Assembly (NCBI RefSeq): GCF_963678635.1
Contig: NC_087066.1
Span: forward strand, 45,495,225 to 45,559,224
Length of the DNA: 64,000 bases
Direction: 5' to 3'
From: Symsagittifera roscoffensis
Lineage: Eukaryota > Xenacoelomorpha > Acoela > Convolutidae
Each line of letters opens with the position of its first letter. Positions within the stretch are counted from its first letter, which is position 1. Below, piece after piece: positions 1-13,095 of the stretch. The notes under the pieces were generated by a model. That model was not told the DNA's origin. It saw nothing but the letters and a program-made list of their open reading frames with translations, and did not search any database. Both the position numbers and the translations under genes were made by a program.

Positions 1-496
1 GTTTGAAACATAAAAGACCGAAACATAAAAGACAGGATAAGGGTTAAAATAAGCTCATGTAGCTCAAAGTATTTTCATATGTTTTTACAAGGATAATAAT
101 CGATTATAATTATCCTTGTGATAAGCAAGGGTATTGCAAACGGGTACTAGAATTTTTCCCCCTGTTATTAGCTTGTTCACAAACGGGTATTTTTCGAAGC
201 ACGTTTGAAATGGGAAACTTGCAAATATGCATCTTACGTTTTTCGCCTATATAGGGCTAGAGCTCGCTTTGAAAATGGCTGATGCAAGATTTTTCTATAT
301 AATTTTTGTACTGAAATTATTTCGGATGTTTTTCAGCTTATTAAGCGGCGAGCTTAATTCTGTCGGCTTAATTACATAATATTTATTATTTGTTTCAAGC
401 AATTTTTTTGATCCTGATTGAACCTCGACAAGTTATTTAGAGTTTTAAAAATCAATTTGCCGACTTTTTTGGTTTTTTTTTCGAATTTTTTCTCTT
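1..496. other. AT-rich lead-in sequence, no gene seen
   Basis: No coding region or RNA gene is recognisable here. At positions 4-32 a 14-bp word (gaaacataaaagac) occurs twice, one base apart. Clear similarity to the following satellite begins near 497, at the sequence ctcaaaagttcgttac, so the satellite array starts inside a unit. Confidence 0.6.
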
Positions 497-3400
497 CTCA
501 AAAGTTCGTTACTTCTTGACCGGCTTGTTGTTCTTGTTACATTCCTTTTGGCGAAGGTAATTGAAGTCATGAGTTAGTTCGCAATTTTTTTGGCCAAAAT
601 ATTTTTGTAGAACGGTTGGTTTTGCACCTTAGGTAACACTGTCGCTTTCGAACTTTATGATAATGTATGGAACTGTGTTTTTTTTATATTATTTTAGTTT
701 TTCTGAGAAGCTTCGGAAGTTTTTTGTTCACTTTTTGCAACAAATTTAGTTTTGCTTGAAAGCTACACTGGCGATTTTCGAAAATTGGGTATCTTTGGAA
801 AGGCTGCTTGCTCTTTTTGTGCATGTATGATCATCCAGTCTCTTTAACTGTACTCTTTAATTGACCCATAATTTTGGACTTTAGTTGTTTTGCTAACAAC
901 CAATTTCCAAAGGATAAAAATGGCTGCGTGAAGCTCCCCTGTGAGAGCGGCTACGCCGAAATTTTTTGCAAAATAAGTCACGGACCTCGGAGAAATCTAA
1001 GTTTTGATTTTTTTGATCGATTATGGAAACTTGATTTTTTTATACTTTTTTCGAGATTTATCCTCTCAAACCTGAAATATTGGGCTCAGTTGAAGTAGAG
1101 GATTATGCAAAGCTCCCCTGATTAGCTGATTATGCACAAATTTTTGCACAAAAAGTTATGGCCCCCGGAAATTTCAGTTTCTTTCCATTTTTTTTGAAAA
1201 TATTTTACTTATCTCGACAACTACGCTCCCAAAATTGAGGCTCTGGGTTCAATCGAAAAAAGGTTATCTCTAGTTTTGCTGCATAAGCGGAAACGCCTAT
1301 GTTTTCTTATACAAAAAGCTACAACTCTCGGAAAAATCATTTTTCTAATGACCGTTTTGGGCAAAGTCCAGTTTCTGAAATTACCCATTTCATCCCGCAT
1401 CAGTAAAAATTCAAAAAATATCATACAGGTACTAGCTGAGCCCCTAGTTTTCTTTGGTTTTCGAAAAAATTTGGTTAATCTATTTTTTTCGAAATTTTTT
1501 TCGACTTACTTTTTAAAATTTCTCAAAAGTTCGTTACTTCTTGACCGGCTTGTTGTTCTTGTCACATTCCTTTTGGCGAAGGTAATTGAAGTCATGAGTT
1601 AGTTCGCAATTTTTTTGACCAAAATCTTTTTTGGTAGAACGGTTGGTTTTGCACCTTAGGTAACACTGTCGCTTTCGAACTTTATGATAATGTATGGAAC
1701 TGTTTTTTTTATATTATTTTAGTTTTTCTGAGAAGCTTTGGAAGTTTTTTGTTCACTTTTTGCAACAAATTTAGTTTTGCTTGAAAGCTACACTGGCGAT
1801 TTTCGAAAATTGGGTATCTTTGGAAAGGCTGCTTGCTCTTTTTGTGCATGTATGATCATCCAGTCTCTTTAACTGTACCTCGCTGTCTACAGCCTTCGAA
1901 AAAGTCTGGAGTATCTTGACCCATAATTTTGGACTTTAGTTGTTTTGCTTACAACCAATTTCCAAAGGATAAAAATGGCTGCGTGAAGCTCCCCTGTGAG
2001 CGCGGCTACGGCGCAATTTTTTGCAAAATAAGTCATGGACCTTGGAGAAATCTAAGTTTTGATTTTTTTTGATCGGTTATGGAAACTTGATTTTTTTAAT
2101 ACTTTTCTCGAGATTTATCCTCTCAAACCTGAAATATTGGGCTCAGTTGAAGTAGCGGATTATGGGAAGCTCCCCTGATTAGCTGATTATGCACAAAAAG
2201 TTATGGCCCCCGGAAGTTTCAGTTTCTTTCCATTTTTTTTGAAATTATTTTACTTATCTCGACAACTACGCTCCCAAAATTGAGGCTCTGGGTTCAATCG
2301 AAAAAAGGTTATCTGTAGTTTTGCTGCATAAGCGGAAACGCCTATGTTTTCTTTTACAAAAAGCTACAACTCTCGGAAAAATCATTTTTCTAATGACCGT
2401 TTTGGGCAAAGTCCAGTTTCTGAAATTACCCATTTCATCCCGCATCAGTAAAAATTCAAAAAATATCATACAGGTACTAGCTGAGCCCCTAGTTTTGTTG
2501 GTTTTCGAAAAATTTTGGTTTATCTATTTTTTTCCAAATTTTTTTCGACTTACTTTTTAAAATTTCTCAAAAGTTCGTTACTTCTTGACCGGCTTGTTGT
2601 TCTTGTCACATTCCTTTTGGCGAAGGTAATTGAAGTCATGAGTTAGTTCGCAATTTTTTTGGCCAAAATATTTTTGTAGAACGGTTGGTTTTGCACCTTA
2701 GGTAACACTGTCGCTTTCGAACTTTATGATAATGTATGGAACTGTGTTTTTTTATATTATTTTAGTTTTTCTGAGAAGCTTCGGAAGTTTTTTGTTCACT
2801 TTTTGCAACAAATTTAGTTTTGCTTGAAAGCTACACTGGCGATTTTCGAAAATTGGGTATCTTTGGAAAGGCTGCTTGCTCTTTTTGTGCATGTATGATC
2901 ATCCAGTGTCTTTAACTGTACCTCGCTGTCTACAGCCTTCGAAAAAGTCTGGAGTATCTTGACCCATAATTTTGGACTTTAGTTGTTTTTCTTACAACCA
3001 ATTTCCAAAGGATAAAAATGGCTGCGTGAAGCTCCCCTGTGAGAGCGGCTACGGTGCAATTTTTTGCAAAATAAGTCATGGACCTCGGAGAAATATAAGT
3101 TTTGATTTTTTTTGATCGGTTATGGAAACTTGATTTTTTTTATACTTTTCTCGAGATTTATCCTCTCAAACCTGAAATATTGGGCTCAGTTGAAGTAGCG
3201 GATTATGGGAAGCTCCCCTGATTAGCTGATTATGGGCAAATTTTTGCACAAAAAGTTATGGCCCCCGGAAGTTTCAGTTTCTTTCCATTTTTTTTTGAAA
3301 TTATTTTACTTATCTCGACAACTATGCTCCCAAAATTGAGGCTCTAGGTTCAATCGAAAAAAGTTTATCTGTAGTTTTGCTGCATAAGCGGAAACGCCTA

Positions 3401-6400
3401 TGTTTTCTTTTACAAAAAGCTACAACTCGGAAAAATCATTTTTCTAATGACCGTTTTGGGCAAAGTCCAGTTTCTGAAATTACCCATTTCATCCCGCATC
3501 AGTAAAAATTCAAAAAGTATCATACAGGTACTAGCTGAGCCCCTAGTTTTCGTTGGTTTTCGAAAAATTTTGGTTTATCTTTTTTTTTCCAAATTTTTTT
3601 CGACTTACTTTTTAAAATTTCTCAAAAGTTCGTTACTTCTTGACCGGCTTGTTGTTCTTGTCACATTCCTTTTGGCGAAGGTAATTGAAGTCATGAGTTA
3701 GTTCGCAATTTTTTTGGCCAAAATATTTTTGTAGAACGGTTGGTTTTGCACCTTAGGTAACACTGTCGCTTTCGAACTTTATGATAATGTATGGAACTGT
3801 GTTTTTTATATTATTTTAGTTTTTCTGAGAAGCTTCGGAAATTTTTTGTTCACTTTTTGCAACAAATTTAGTTTTGCTTGAAAGCTACACTGGCGATTTT
3901 CGAAAATTGGGTATCTTTGGAAAGGCTGCTTGTTCTTTTTGTGCATGTATGATCATCCAGTCTCTTTAACTGTACCTCGCTGTCTACAGCCTTCGAAAAA
4001 GTCTGGAGTATCTTGACCCATAATTTTGGACTTTAGTTGTTTTGCTTACAACCAATTTCCAAAGGATAAAAATGGCTGCGTGAAGCTCCCCTGTGAGCGC
4101 GGCTACGGCGCAATTTTTTGCAAAATAAGTCATGGACCTTGGAGAAATCTAAGTTTTGATTTTTTTTGATCGGTTATGGAAACTTGATTTTTTAAATACT
4201 TTTCTCGAGATTTATCCTCTCAAACCTGAAATATTGGGCTCAGTTGAAGAAGCGGATTATGGGAAGCTCCCCTGATTAGCTGATTATGCACAAAAAGTTA
4301 TGGCCCCCGGAAGTTTCAGTTTCTTTCCATTTTTTTTGAAATTATTTTACTTATCTCGACAACTACGCTCCCAAAATTGAGGCTCTGGGTTCAATCGAAA
4401 AAAGGTTATCTGTAGTTTTGCTGCATAAGCGGAAACGCCTATGTTTTCTTTTACAAAAAGCTACAACTCTCGGAAAAATCATTTTTCTAATGACCGTTTT
4501 GGGCAAAGTCCAGTTTCTGAAATTACCCATTTCATCCCGCATCAGTAAAAATTCAAAAAATATCATACAGGTACTAGCTGAGCCCCTAGTTTTGTTGGTT
4601 TTCGAAAAATTTTGGTTTATCTATTTTTTTCCAAATTTTTTTCGACTTACTTTTTAAAATTTCTCAAAAGTTCGTTACTTCTTGACCGGCTTGTTGTTCT
4701 TGTCACATTCCTTTTGGCGAAGGTAATTGAAGTCATGAGTTAGTTCGCAATTTTTTTGGCCAAAATATTTTTGTAGAACGGTTGGTTTTGCACCTTAGGT
4801 AACACTGTCGCTTTCGAACTTTATGATAATGTATGGAACTGTGTTTTTTTATATTATTTTAGTTTTTCTGAGTAGCTTCGGAAGTTTTTTGTTCACTTTT
4901 TGCAACAAATTTAGTTTTGCTTGAAAGCTACACTGGCGATTTTCGAAAATTGGGTATCTTTGGAAAGGCTGCTTGCTCTTTTTGTGCATGTATGATCATC
5001 CAGTGTCTTTAACTGTACCTCGCTGTCTACAGCCTTCGAAAAAGTCTGGAGTATCTTGACCCATAATTTTGGACTTTAGTTGTTTTTCTTACAACCAATT
5101 TCCAAAGGATAAAAATGGCTGCGTGAAGCTCCCCTGTGAGAGCGGCTACGGTGCAATTTTTTGCAAAATAAGTCATGGACCTCGGAGAAATATAAGTTTT
5201 GATTTTTTTTGATCGGTTATGGAAACTTGATTTTTTTTATACTTTTCTCGAGATTTATCCTCTCAAACCTGAAATATTGGGCTCAGTTGAAGTAGCGGAT
5301 TATGGGAAGCTCCCCTGATTAGCTGATTATGGGCAAATTTTTGCACAAAAAGTTATGGCCCCCGGAAGTTTCAGTTTCTTTCCATTTTTTTTTGAAATTA
5401 TTTTACTTATCTCGACAACTATGCTCCCAAAATTGAGGCTCTGGGTTCAATCGAAAAAAGGTTATCTGTAGTTTTGCTGCATAAGCGGAAACGCCTATGT
5501 TTTCTTTTACAAAAAGCTACAACTCGGAAAAATCATTTTTCTAATGACCGTTTTGGGCAAAGTCCAGTTTCTGAAATTACCCATTTCATCCCGCATCAGT
5601 AAAAATTCAAAAAGTATCATACAGGTACTAGCTGAGCCCCTAGTTTTCGTTGGTTTTCGAAAAATTTTGGTTTATCTTTTTTTTTCCAAATTTTTTTCGA
5701 CTTACTTTTTAAAATTTCTCAAAAGTTCGTTACTTCTTGACCGGCTTGTTGTTCTTGTCACATTCCTTTTGGCGAAGGTAATTGAAGTCATGAGTTAGTT
5801 CGCAATTTTTTTGGCCAAAATATTTTTGTAGAACGGTTGGTTTTGCACCTTAGGTAACACTGTCGCTTTCGAACTTTATGATAATGTATGGAACTGTGTT
5901 TTTTTATATTATTTTAGTTTTTCTGAGAAGCTTCGGAAGTTTTTTGTTCACTTTTTGCAACAAATTTAGTTTTGCTTGAAAGCTACACTGGCGATTTTCG
6001 AAAATTGGGTATCTTTGGAAAGGCTGCTTGCTCTTTTTGTGCATGTATGATCATCCAGTGTCTTTAACTGTACCTCGCTGTCTACAGCCTTCGAAAAAGT
6101 CTGGAGTATCTTGACCCATAATTTTGGACTTTAGTTGTTTTTCTTACAACCAATTTCCAAAGGATAAAAATGGCTGCGTGAAGCTCCCCTGTGAGAGCGG
6201 CTACGGTGCAATTTTTTGCAAAATAAGTCATGGACCTCGGAGAAATATAAGTTTTGATTTTTTTTGATCGGTTATGGAAACTTGATTTTTTTTATACTTT
6301 TCTCGAGATTTATCCTCTCAAACCTGAAATATTGGGCTCAGTTGAAGTAGCGGATTATGGGAAGCTCCCCTGATTAGCTGATTATGGGCAAATTTTTGCA

Positions 6401-8711
6401 CAAAAAGTTATGGCCCCCGGAAGTTTCAGTTTCTTTCCATTTTTTTTTGAAATTATTTTACTTATCTCGACAACTATGCTCCCAAAATTGAGGCTCTGGG
6501 TTCAATCGAAAAAAGGTTATCTGTAGTTTTGCTGCATAAGCGGAAACGCCTATGTTTTCTTTTACAAAAAGCTACAACTCGGAAAAATCATTTTTCTAAT
6601 GACCGTTTTGGGCAAAGTCCAGTTTCTGAAATTACCCATTTCATCCCGCATCAGTAAAAATTCAAAAAGTATCATACAGGTACTAGCTGAGCCCCTAGTT
6701 TTCGTTGGTTTTCGAAAAATTTTGGTTTATCTTTTTTTTTCCAAATTTTTTTCGACTTACTTTTTAAAATTTCTCAAAAGTTCGTTACTTCTTGACCGGC
6801 TTGTTGTTCTTGTCACATTCCTTTTGGCGAAGGTAATTGAAGTCATGAGTTAGTTCGCAATTTTTTTGGCCAAAATATTTTTGTAGAACGGTTGGTTTTG
6901 CACCTTAGGTAACACTGTCGCTTTCGAACTTTATGATAATGTATGGAACTGTGTTTTTTTATATTATTTAAGTTTTTCTGAGAAGCTTCGGAAGTTTTTT
7001 GTTCACTTTTTGCAACAAATTTAGTTTTGCTTGAAAGCTACACTGGCGATTTTCGAAAATTGGGTATCTTTGGAAAGGCTGCTTGCTCTTTTTGTGCATG
7101 TATGATCATCCAGTGTCTTTAACTGTACCTCGCTGTCCACAGCCTTCGAAAAAGTCTGGAGTATCTTGACCCATAATTTTGGACTTTAGTTGTTTTTCTT
7201 ACAACCAATTTCCAAAGGATAAAAATGGCTGCGTGAAGCTCCCCTGTGAGAGCGGCTACGGTGCAATTTTTTGCAAAATAAGTCATGGACCTCGGAGAAA
7301 TATAAGTTTTGATTTTTTTTGATCGGTTATGGAAACTTGATTTTTTTTATACTTTTCTCGAGATTTATCCTCTCAAACCTGAAATATTGGGCTCAGTTGA
7401 AGTAGCGGATTATGGGAAGCTCCCCTGATTAGCTGATTATGGGCAAATTTTTGCACAAAAAGTTATGGCCCCCGGAAGTTTCAGTTTCTTTCCATTTTTT
7501 TTTTGAAATTATTTTACTTATCTCGACAACTATGCTCCCAAAATTGAGGCTCTGGGTTCAATCGAAAAAAGGTTATCTGTAGTTTTGCTGCATAAGCGGA
7601 AACGCCTATGTTTTCTTTTACAAAAAGCTACAACTCGGAAAAATCATTTTTCTAATGACCGTTTTGGGCAAAGTCCAGTTTCTGAAATTACCCATTTCAT
7701 CCCGCATCAGTAAAAATTCAAAAAGTATCATACAGGTACTAGCTGAGCCCCTAGTTTTCGTTGGTTTTCGAAAAATTTTGGTTTATCTTTTTTTTTCCAA
7801 ATTTTTTTCGACTTACTTTTTAAAATTTCTCAAAAGTTCGTTACTTCTTGACCGGCTTGTTGTTCTTGTCACATTCCTTTTGGCGAAGGTAATTGAAGTC
7901 ATGAGTTAGTTCGCAATTTTTTTGGCCAAAATATTTTTGTAGAACGGTTGGTTTTGCACCTTAGGTAACACTGTCGCTTTCGAACTTTATGATAATGTAT
8001 GGAACTGTGTTTTTTTATATTATTTTAGTTTTTCTGAGAAGCTTCGGAAGTTTTTTGTTCAGTTTTTGCAACAAATTTAGTTTTGCTTGAAAGCTACACT
8101 GGCGATTTTCGAAAATTGGGTATCTTTGGAAAGGCTGCTTGCTCTTTTTGTGCATGTATGATCATCCAGTCTCTTTAACTGTACCTCGCTGTCTACAGCC
8201 TTCGAAAAAGTCTGGAGTATCTTGAACCATAATTTTGGACTTTAGTTGTTTTGCTTACAACCAATTTCCAAAGGATAAAAATGGCTGCGTGAAGCTCCCC
8301 TGTGAGAGCGGCTACGCCGAAATTTTTTGCAAAATAAGTCATGGACCTCGGAGAAATCTAAGTTTTGATTTTTTTTGATCGGTTATGGAAACTTGATTTT
8401 TTTAATACTTTTCTCGAGATTTATCCTCTCAAACCTGAAATATTGGGCTCAGTTGAAGTAGCGGATTATGGGAAGCTCCCCTGATTAGCTGATTATGCAC
8501 AAATTTTTGCACAAAAAGTTATGGCCCCCGGAAATTTCAGTTTCTTTCCATTTTTTTTTGAAATTATTTTACTTATCTCGACAACTACGCTCCCAAAATT
8601 GAGGCTCTGGGTTCAATCGAAAAAAGGTTATCTTTAGTTTTGCTGCATAAGCGGAAACGCCTATGTTTTCTTATACAAAAAGCTACAACTCTCGGAAAAA
8701 TCATTTTTCTA
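497..8711. repeat. Satellite A array, about eight units of 1.05 kb
   Basis: A conserved word (atgaccgttttgggcaaag) recurs at 1348, 2393, 3447, 4490, 5544, 6599, 7655 and 8712, giving unit lengths of 1045, 1054, 1043, 1054, 1055, 1056 and 1057 bp. Units are close to identical in the middle of the array. The block 2393-4489 reappears at 4490 as a dimer of about 2,097 bp. The first unit is more diverged and lacks the segment tctacagccttcgaaaaag near 851. Short reading frames recur at the same unit position on both strands, but they change with small indels, so they look like chance frames. Each unit also shows an internal sub-period of 170-180 bp. Confidence 0.95.
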
Positions 8712-9883
8712 ATGACCGTTTTGGGCAAAGTCCAGTTTCTGAAATTACCCATTTCATCCTGCATCAGTAAAAATTCAAAAATATCATACAGGTACTAGCT
8801 GAGCCCCTAGTTTTTGTTGGTTTTCGAAAAATTTTGGTTTATCTATTTTCCAAATTTTTTTTCGACTTACTTTTTAAATTTTTTTGTTTTATCGCAAGTT
8901 TTTTTCATTCGCTAGTCAAGTGATAACCATACATAATTGTCAAAAATGAGTATATCACCCCGTTATTTTTAAGGTACTATTACGATAGAGTGGCCCCTCA
9001 AAATAGCAACTAAGACAGACAGATCCCGTATGCATTTCGCATGTTATTATTTTGAAATTAATTTGTGTATAAATTATTCATTTCAAAAATCCAAAAATCT
9101 CGCGAATTATTACAGATTTAAAGATTAAACATTTTTAAAACTACATAAATTACATCAAGAAATTTGCTCTCTTCATTTTATTTCAAAGTTTTAAAACCAT
9201 AATTGGGTTAAATTACTTGTCATCAAAATTCAATTTTGCCGTTTTTTTGAAGTTTTCACCTTAAAATTGTAGTTTTACGAAATAACAAAACATTTGATAT
9301 TATACTGCGACATCTTTTTAAATGGTGAAATAATAATTATGAAATAGCTTTAGAGCTCTAGATGTTTTATTCTCAAAGCACCTGGTTTTTTCAATGGACC
9401 TGGTTTTTTCATAGTTGTACCATAATCAATAACTTTGGATGCAAGAAGGATCAGCCGCCACCTCTGCTACTATAGAGTTTTGTTATCGATCAGTGAGATA
9501 ATTGTCTGTATTAGGTACTCCCAAGTCCAAAGTAAGCAAATGTTTCTGTCTGTCAATCAGTTAAAGTCAATGGTTTCATTCAATACTAAATGATCACGTT
9601 TTGTTTTTTATGCTAAGAAATTTGTCTACAATTCCTCTTGGTCTACATGATATGAACTTACTGCCTGAAACAAAAGCACTTTTCTTGGCTGAGTGTAAAA
9701 ATGTAACAAAACAGTAATGATAATGATGAACAAAACAGTGCGAAAAATGAGGAATTTCCGATACGGCAAGCGCGGATTTCAGGATTTTTTTTTATAACTA
9801 GAAATGTTTCTCCAGCTTGGTTATTTCAAAAATATTTACCACTGCTGCATGTTCGGAATTATGCGCCGGAAACGGAGGCGGAG

Positions 9884-10232
9884 CAATAAGCAGAATGATC
9901 CAAGCGCAGAATGGGTCCAAGAGCAGAAAAACAGAACAAAATTGCCTTACGTTGGTTTATACGGGCTAATTGATAAAGCAAATTTTTAGAATGGTCAAAA
10001 ATACCAAGAAAATGAATAAATTACGCATGAATTGAATAATTTCATTCGGTTTTCTGAGAAGAAAGTTTTGAGAAATCTTGATTAAATTATTCAAATTATG
10101 CATAAAATGTGCAGTTGCTTTGTTATTATTGACATTTCTGATAATTAGGTAACCGATTAGCTTATAAAAATTGACATTTTTCAGTTTTTCTGCTCTTGGA
10201 CCCTTTCTGCTCTTAGATCATTCTGCTTATTG
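9884..10232. mobile_element. MITE-1, 349-bp non-autonomous element with long TIRs
   Basis: The two ends are inverted repeats of about 50 bp. The left end begins caataagcagaatgatc and the right end finishes gatcattctgcttattg. The match continues inward through the word gggtccaagagcagaaaaac with a few mismatches. No transposase is encoded. A 61-residue open frame crosses the left end but looks like chance. The superfamily is not assigned, because no clean target-site duplication is visible; the similar words cgccggaaac lie a few bases outside both ends. Confidence 0.75.
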
Positions 10233-10300
10233 ACTGGCCACCGCCGGAAACACAGGTACATTAAGAGACTCTGCTTCATTGTATTGCCAAGTAAAACAAC

Positions 10301-10662
10301 GGTGCTAGGGATTTTAGCGGCAGGTTTTTTTTAGCAGACAACAATTATAAAGTAAGATAGCTAACTTCAAACGCGGCATTGGCGATTAGCGATCGCTTAC
10401 TCCGCTGCGCTTCAATTCAACACGAGTGTTATTGTGCGCGTTGTTTTTGTTTTGCCGCTAATTTAGACTTGTTTTTTTTTGAAGTTGATAGTTATGTTGA
10501 CAAATCGTGAGATAATTGACTTGATTGGTGAAGCTTGGCCCCACACTGAGCGTCTTTTTGAGTCTGTCAATCAATCATCCATCACATTATTACGTTTGTC
10601 TGCTTAAAGACTCATTTTTCACTTTTATGCTAAAAGATTTGTCTGCTAAACGATCGGTCCCC
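10301..10662. mobile_element. MITE-2, about 362-bp non-autonomous element
   Basis: The left end reads ggtgctagggattttagc. The right end, read as its complement, is ggggaccgatcgtttagcag. Inside both ends the words tttagcag and tcttttagcata (or close variants) repeat in inverted orientation, giving imperfect terminal inverted repeats of about 37 bp. A diverged copy lies outside the satellite at 35077-35442, which shows that this is a dispersed element family and not just part of unit B. The 75-residue open frame inside the element is not convincing as a gene. Confidence 0.65.
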
Positions 10663-10841
10663 TGAAGCAACCTAAATTAATGAATTCGGTCAAGGTGCAA
10701 GTCTTTACACATGTTAGAATTTTATTGGCACGATCAGAAAAAACTCAGAAATAAAGAAAGATCAGAGAGCAGCGTTCTCGCGGAAACCGCTTACAATTCA
10801 AAAAACGGAAGGCCTGCAAGAAACGAAGGTCTGCGAATATA

Positions 10842-11148
10842 ATGACCGTTTTGGGCAAAGTCCAGTTTCTGAAATTACCCATTTCATCCCGCATCAGTAA
10901 AAATTCAAAAAATATCATACAGGTACTAGCTGAGCCCCTAGTTTTCGTTGGTTTTCGAAAAATTTTGGTTTATCTATTTTCCAAATTTTTTTTCGACTTA
11001 CTTTTTAAATTTTTTTGTTTTATCGCAAGTTGTTTTCATTCGCTAGTCAAGTGATAACCATACATAATTGTCAAAAATGAGTATATCACCCCGTTATTTT
11101 TAAGGTACTATTACGATAGAGTGGCCCCTCAAAATAGCAACTAAGACA
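10842..11148. repeat. Satellite B, truncated unit (first 307 bp)
   Basis: This copy holds only the beginning of unit B. It stops within the word caactaagacag, where the next unit restarts at gttttgggcaaag. The same truncation and restart point occurs again at 15715/15716. Confidence 0.9.
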
Positions 11149-12315
11149 GTTTTGGGCAAAGTCCAGTTTCTGAAATTACCCATTTCATCCCGCATCAGTA
11201 AAAATTCAAAAAATATCATACAGGTACTAGCTGAGCCCCTAGTTTTCGTTGGTTTTCGAAAAATTTTGGTTTATCTATTTTCCAAATTTTTTTTCGACTT
11301 ACTTTTTAAATTTTTTTATTTTATCGCAAGTTTTTTTCATTCGCTAGTCAAGTGATAACCATACATAATTGTCAAAAATGAGTATATCACCCCGTTATTT
11401 TTAAGGTACTATTACGATAGAGTGGCCCCTCAAAATAGCATCTAAGACAGACAGATCCCGTATGCATTTCGCATGTTATTATTTTGAAATTAATTTGTGT
11501 ATAAATTATTCATTTCAAAAATCCAAAAATCTCGCGAATTATTACAGATTTAAAGATTAAACATTTTAAAAACTACATAAATTACATCAAGAAACTTGCT
11601 CTCTTCATTTTATTTCAAAGTTTAAAAACCATAATTGGGTTAAATTACTTGTCATCAAAATTCAATTTTGCCGTTTTTTTGAAGTTTTCACCTTAAAATT
11701 GTAGTTTTACGAAATAACAAAACATTTGATATTATACTGCGACAGCTTTTTAAATGGTGAAATAATAATTATTAAATAGCTTTAGAGCTCTAGATGTTTT
11801 ATTCTCAAAGCACCTGGTTTTTTCAATGGACCTGGTTTTTTCATAGTTGTACCATAATCAATAACTTTGGATGCAAGAAGGATCAGCCGCCACCTCTGCT
11901 ACTATAGAGTTTTGTTATCGATCAGTGAGATAATTGTCTTTATTAGGTACTCCCAAGTCCAGAGTAAGCAAATGTTTCTGTCTGTCAATCAGTTAAAGTC
12001 AATGGTTTCATTCAATACTAAATGATCACGTTTTGTTTTTTATGCTAAGAAATTTGTCTACAATTCCTCTTGGTCTACATGATATGAACTTACTGCCTGA
12101 AACAAAAGCACTTTTCTTGGCTGAGTGTAAAAATGTAACAAAACAGTAATGATAATGATGAACAAAACAGTGCGAAAAATGAGGAATTTCCGATACGGCA
12201 AGCGCGGATTTCAGGATTTTTTTTTATAACTAGAAATGTTTCTCCAGCTTGGTTATTTCAAAAATATTTACCACTGCTGCATGTTCGGAATTATGCGCCG
12301 GAAACGGAGGCGGAG

Positions 12316-12664
12316 CAATAAGCAGAATGATCCAAGCGCAGAATGGGTCCAAGAGCAGAAAAACAGAACAAAATTGCCTTACGTTGGTTTATACGGGCTA
12401 ATTGATAAAGCAAATTTTTAGAATGGTCAAAAATACCAAGAAAATGAATAAATTATGCATGAATTGAATAATTTCATTCGGTTTTCTGATAAGAAAGTTT
12501 TGAGAAATCTTGATTAAATTATTCAAATTATGCATAAAATGTGCAGTTGCTTTGTTATTATTGACATTTCTGATAATTAGGTAACCGATTAGCTTATAAA
12601 AATTGACATTTTTCAGTTTTTCTGCTCTTGGACCCTTTCTGCTCTTAGATCATTCTGCTTATTG
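12316..12664. mobile_element. MITE-1 copy in B unit 2
   Basis: It has the same length (349 bp) and ends as the copy at 9884. It differs by a few substitutions, for example tatgcatg in place of tacgcatg near 12455. Confidence 0.75.
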
Positions 12665-12732
12665 ACTGGCCACCGCCGGAAACACAGGTACATTAAGAGA
12701 CTCTGCTTCATTGTATTGCCAAGTAAAACAAC

Positions 12733-13095
12733 GGTGCTAGGGATTTTAGCGGCAGGTTTTTTTTAGCAGACACAACAATTATAAAGTAAGATAGCTAACT
12801 TCAAACGCGGCATTGGCGATTAGCGATCGCTTACTCCGCTGCGCTTCAATTCAACACGAGTGTTATTGTGCGCGTTGTTTTTGTTTTGCCGCTAATTTAG
12901 ACTTGTTTTTTTTGAAGTTGATAGTTATGTTGACAAATCGTGAGATAATTGACTTGATTGGTGAAGCTTGGCCCCACACTGAGCGTCTTTTTGAGTCTGT
13001 CAATCAATCATCCATCACATTATTACGTTTGTCTGCTTAAAGACTTATTTTTCACTTTTATGCTAAAAGATTTGTCTGCTAAACGATCGGTCCCC
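12733..13095. mobile_element. MITE-2 copy in B unit 2
   Basis: It is nearly identical to the copy at 10301. It has a small length difference at cagacacaac and in the T-run near 12905. Confidence 0.65.

Larger units (their letters stand above)
8712..10841. repeat. Satellite B, full unit 1 (2.13 kb)
   Basis: This unit starts with the 167-bp module shared with satellite A (8712-8878, ending ...cttactttttaaa). It then diverges completely into a B-specific body that begins tttttttgttttatcgcaag and ends gaaggtctgcgaatata. Sequence upstream of 8712 is A-type, so this is an A-to-B switch inside the shared module. The body contains two inverted-repeat elements (9884-10232 and 10301-10662). It also holds a degenerate fragment near 9547-9640 resembling the 3' end of the second element. 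Confidence 0.9.

Noticed and set aside
1221-1602. Repeated 67-, 79-, 84- and 108-residue frames in satellite A as genes
   Set aside because: They occur on both strands of the same bases, lack ATG starts in many cases, change with small indels between units and have no domain, so they reflect the repeat sequence.
9804-9989. 61-residue frame repeated in each B unit
   Set aside because: It straddles the left inverted repeat of MITE-1 and owes its conservation to array identity.
12813-13040. 75-residue frame in B units
   Set aside because: It lies inside MITE-2. The diverged MITE-2 at 35077 does not keep the frame.
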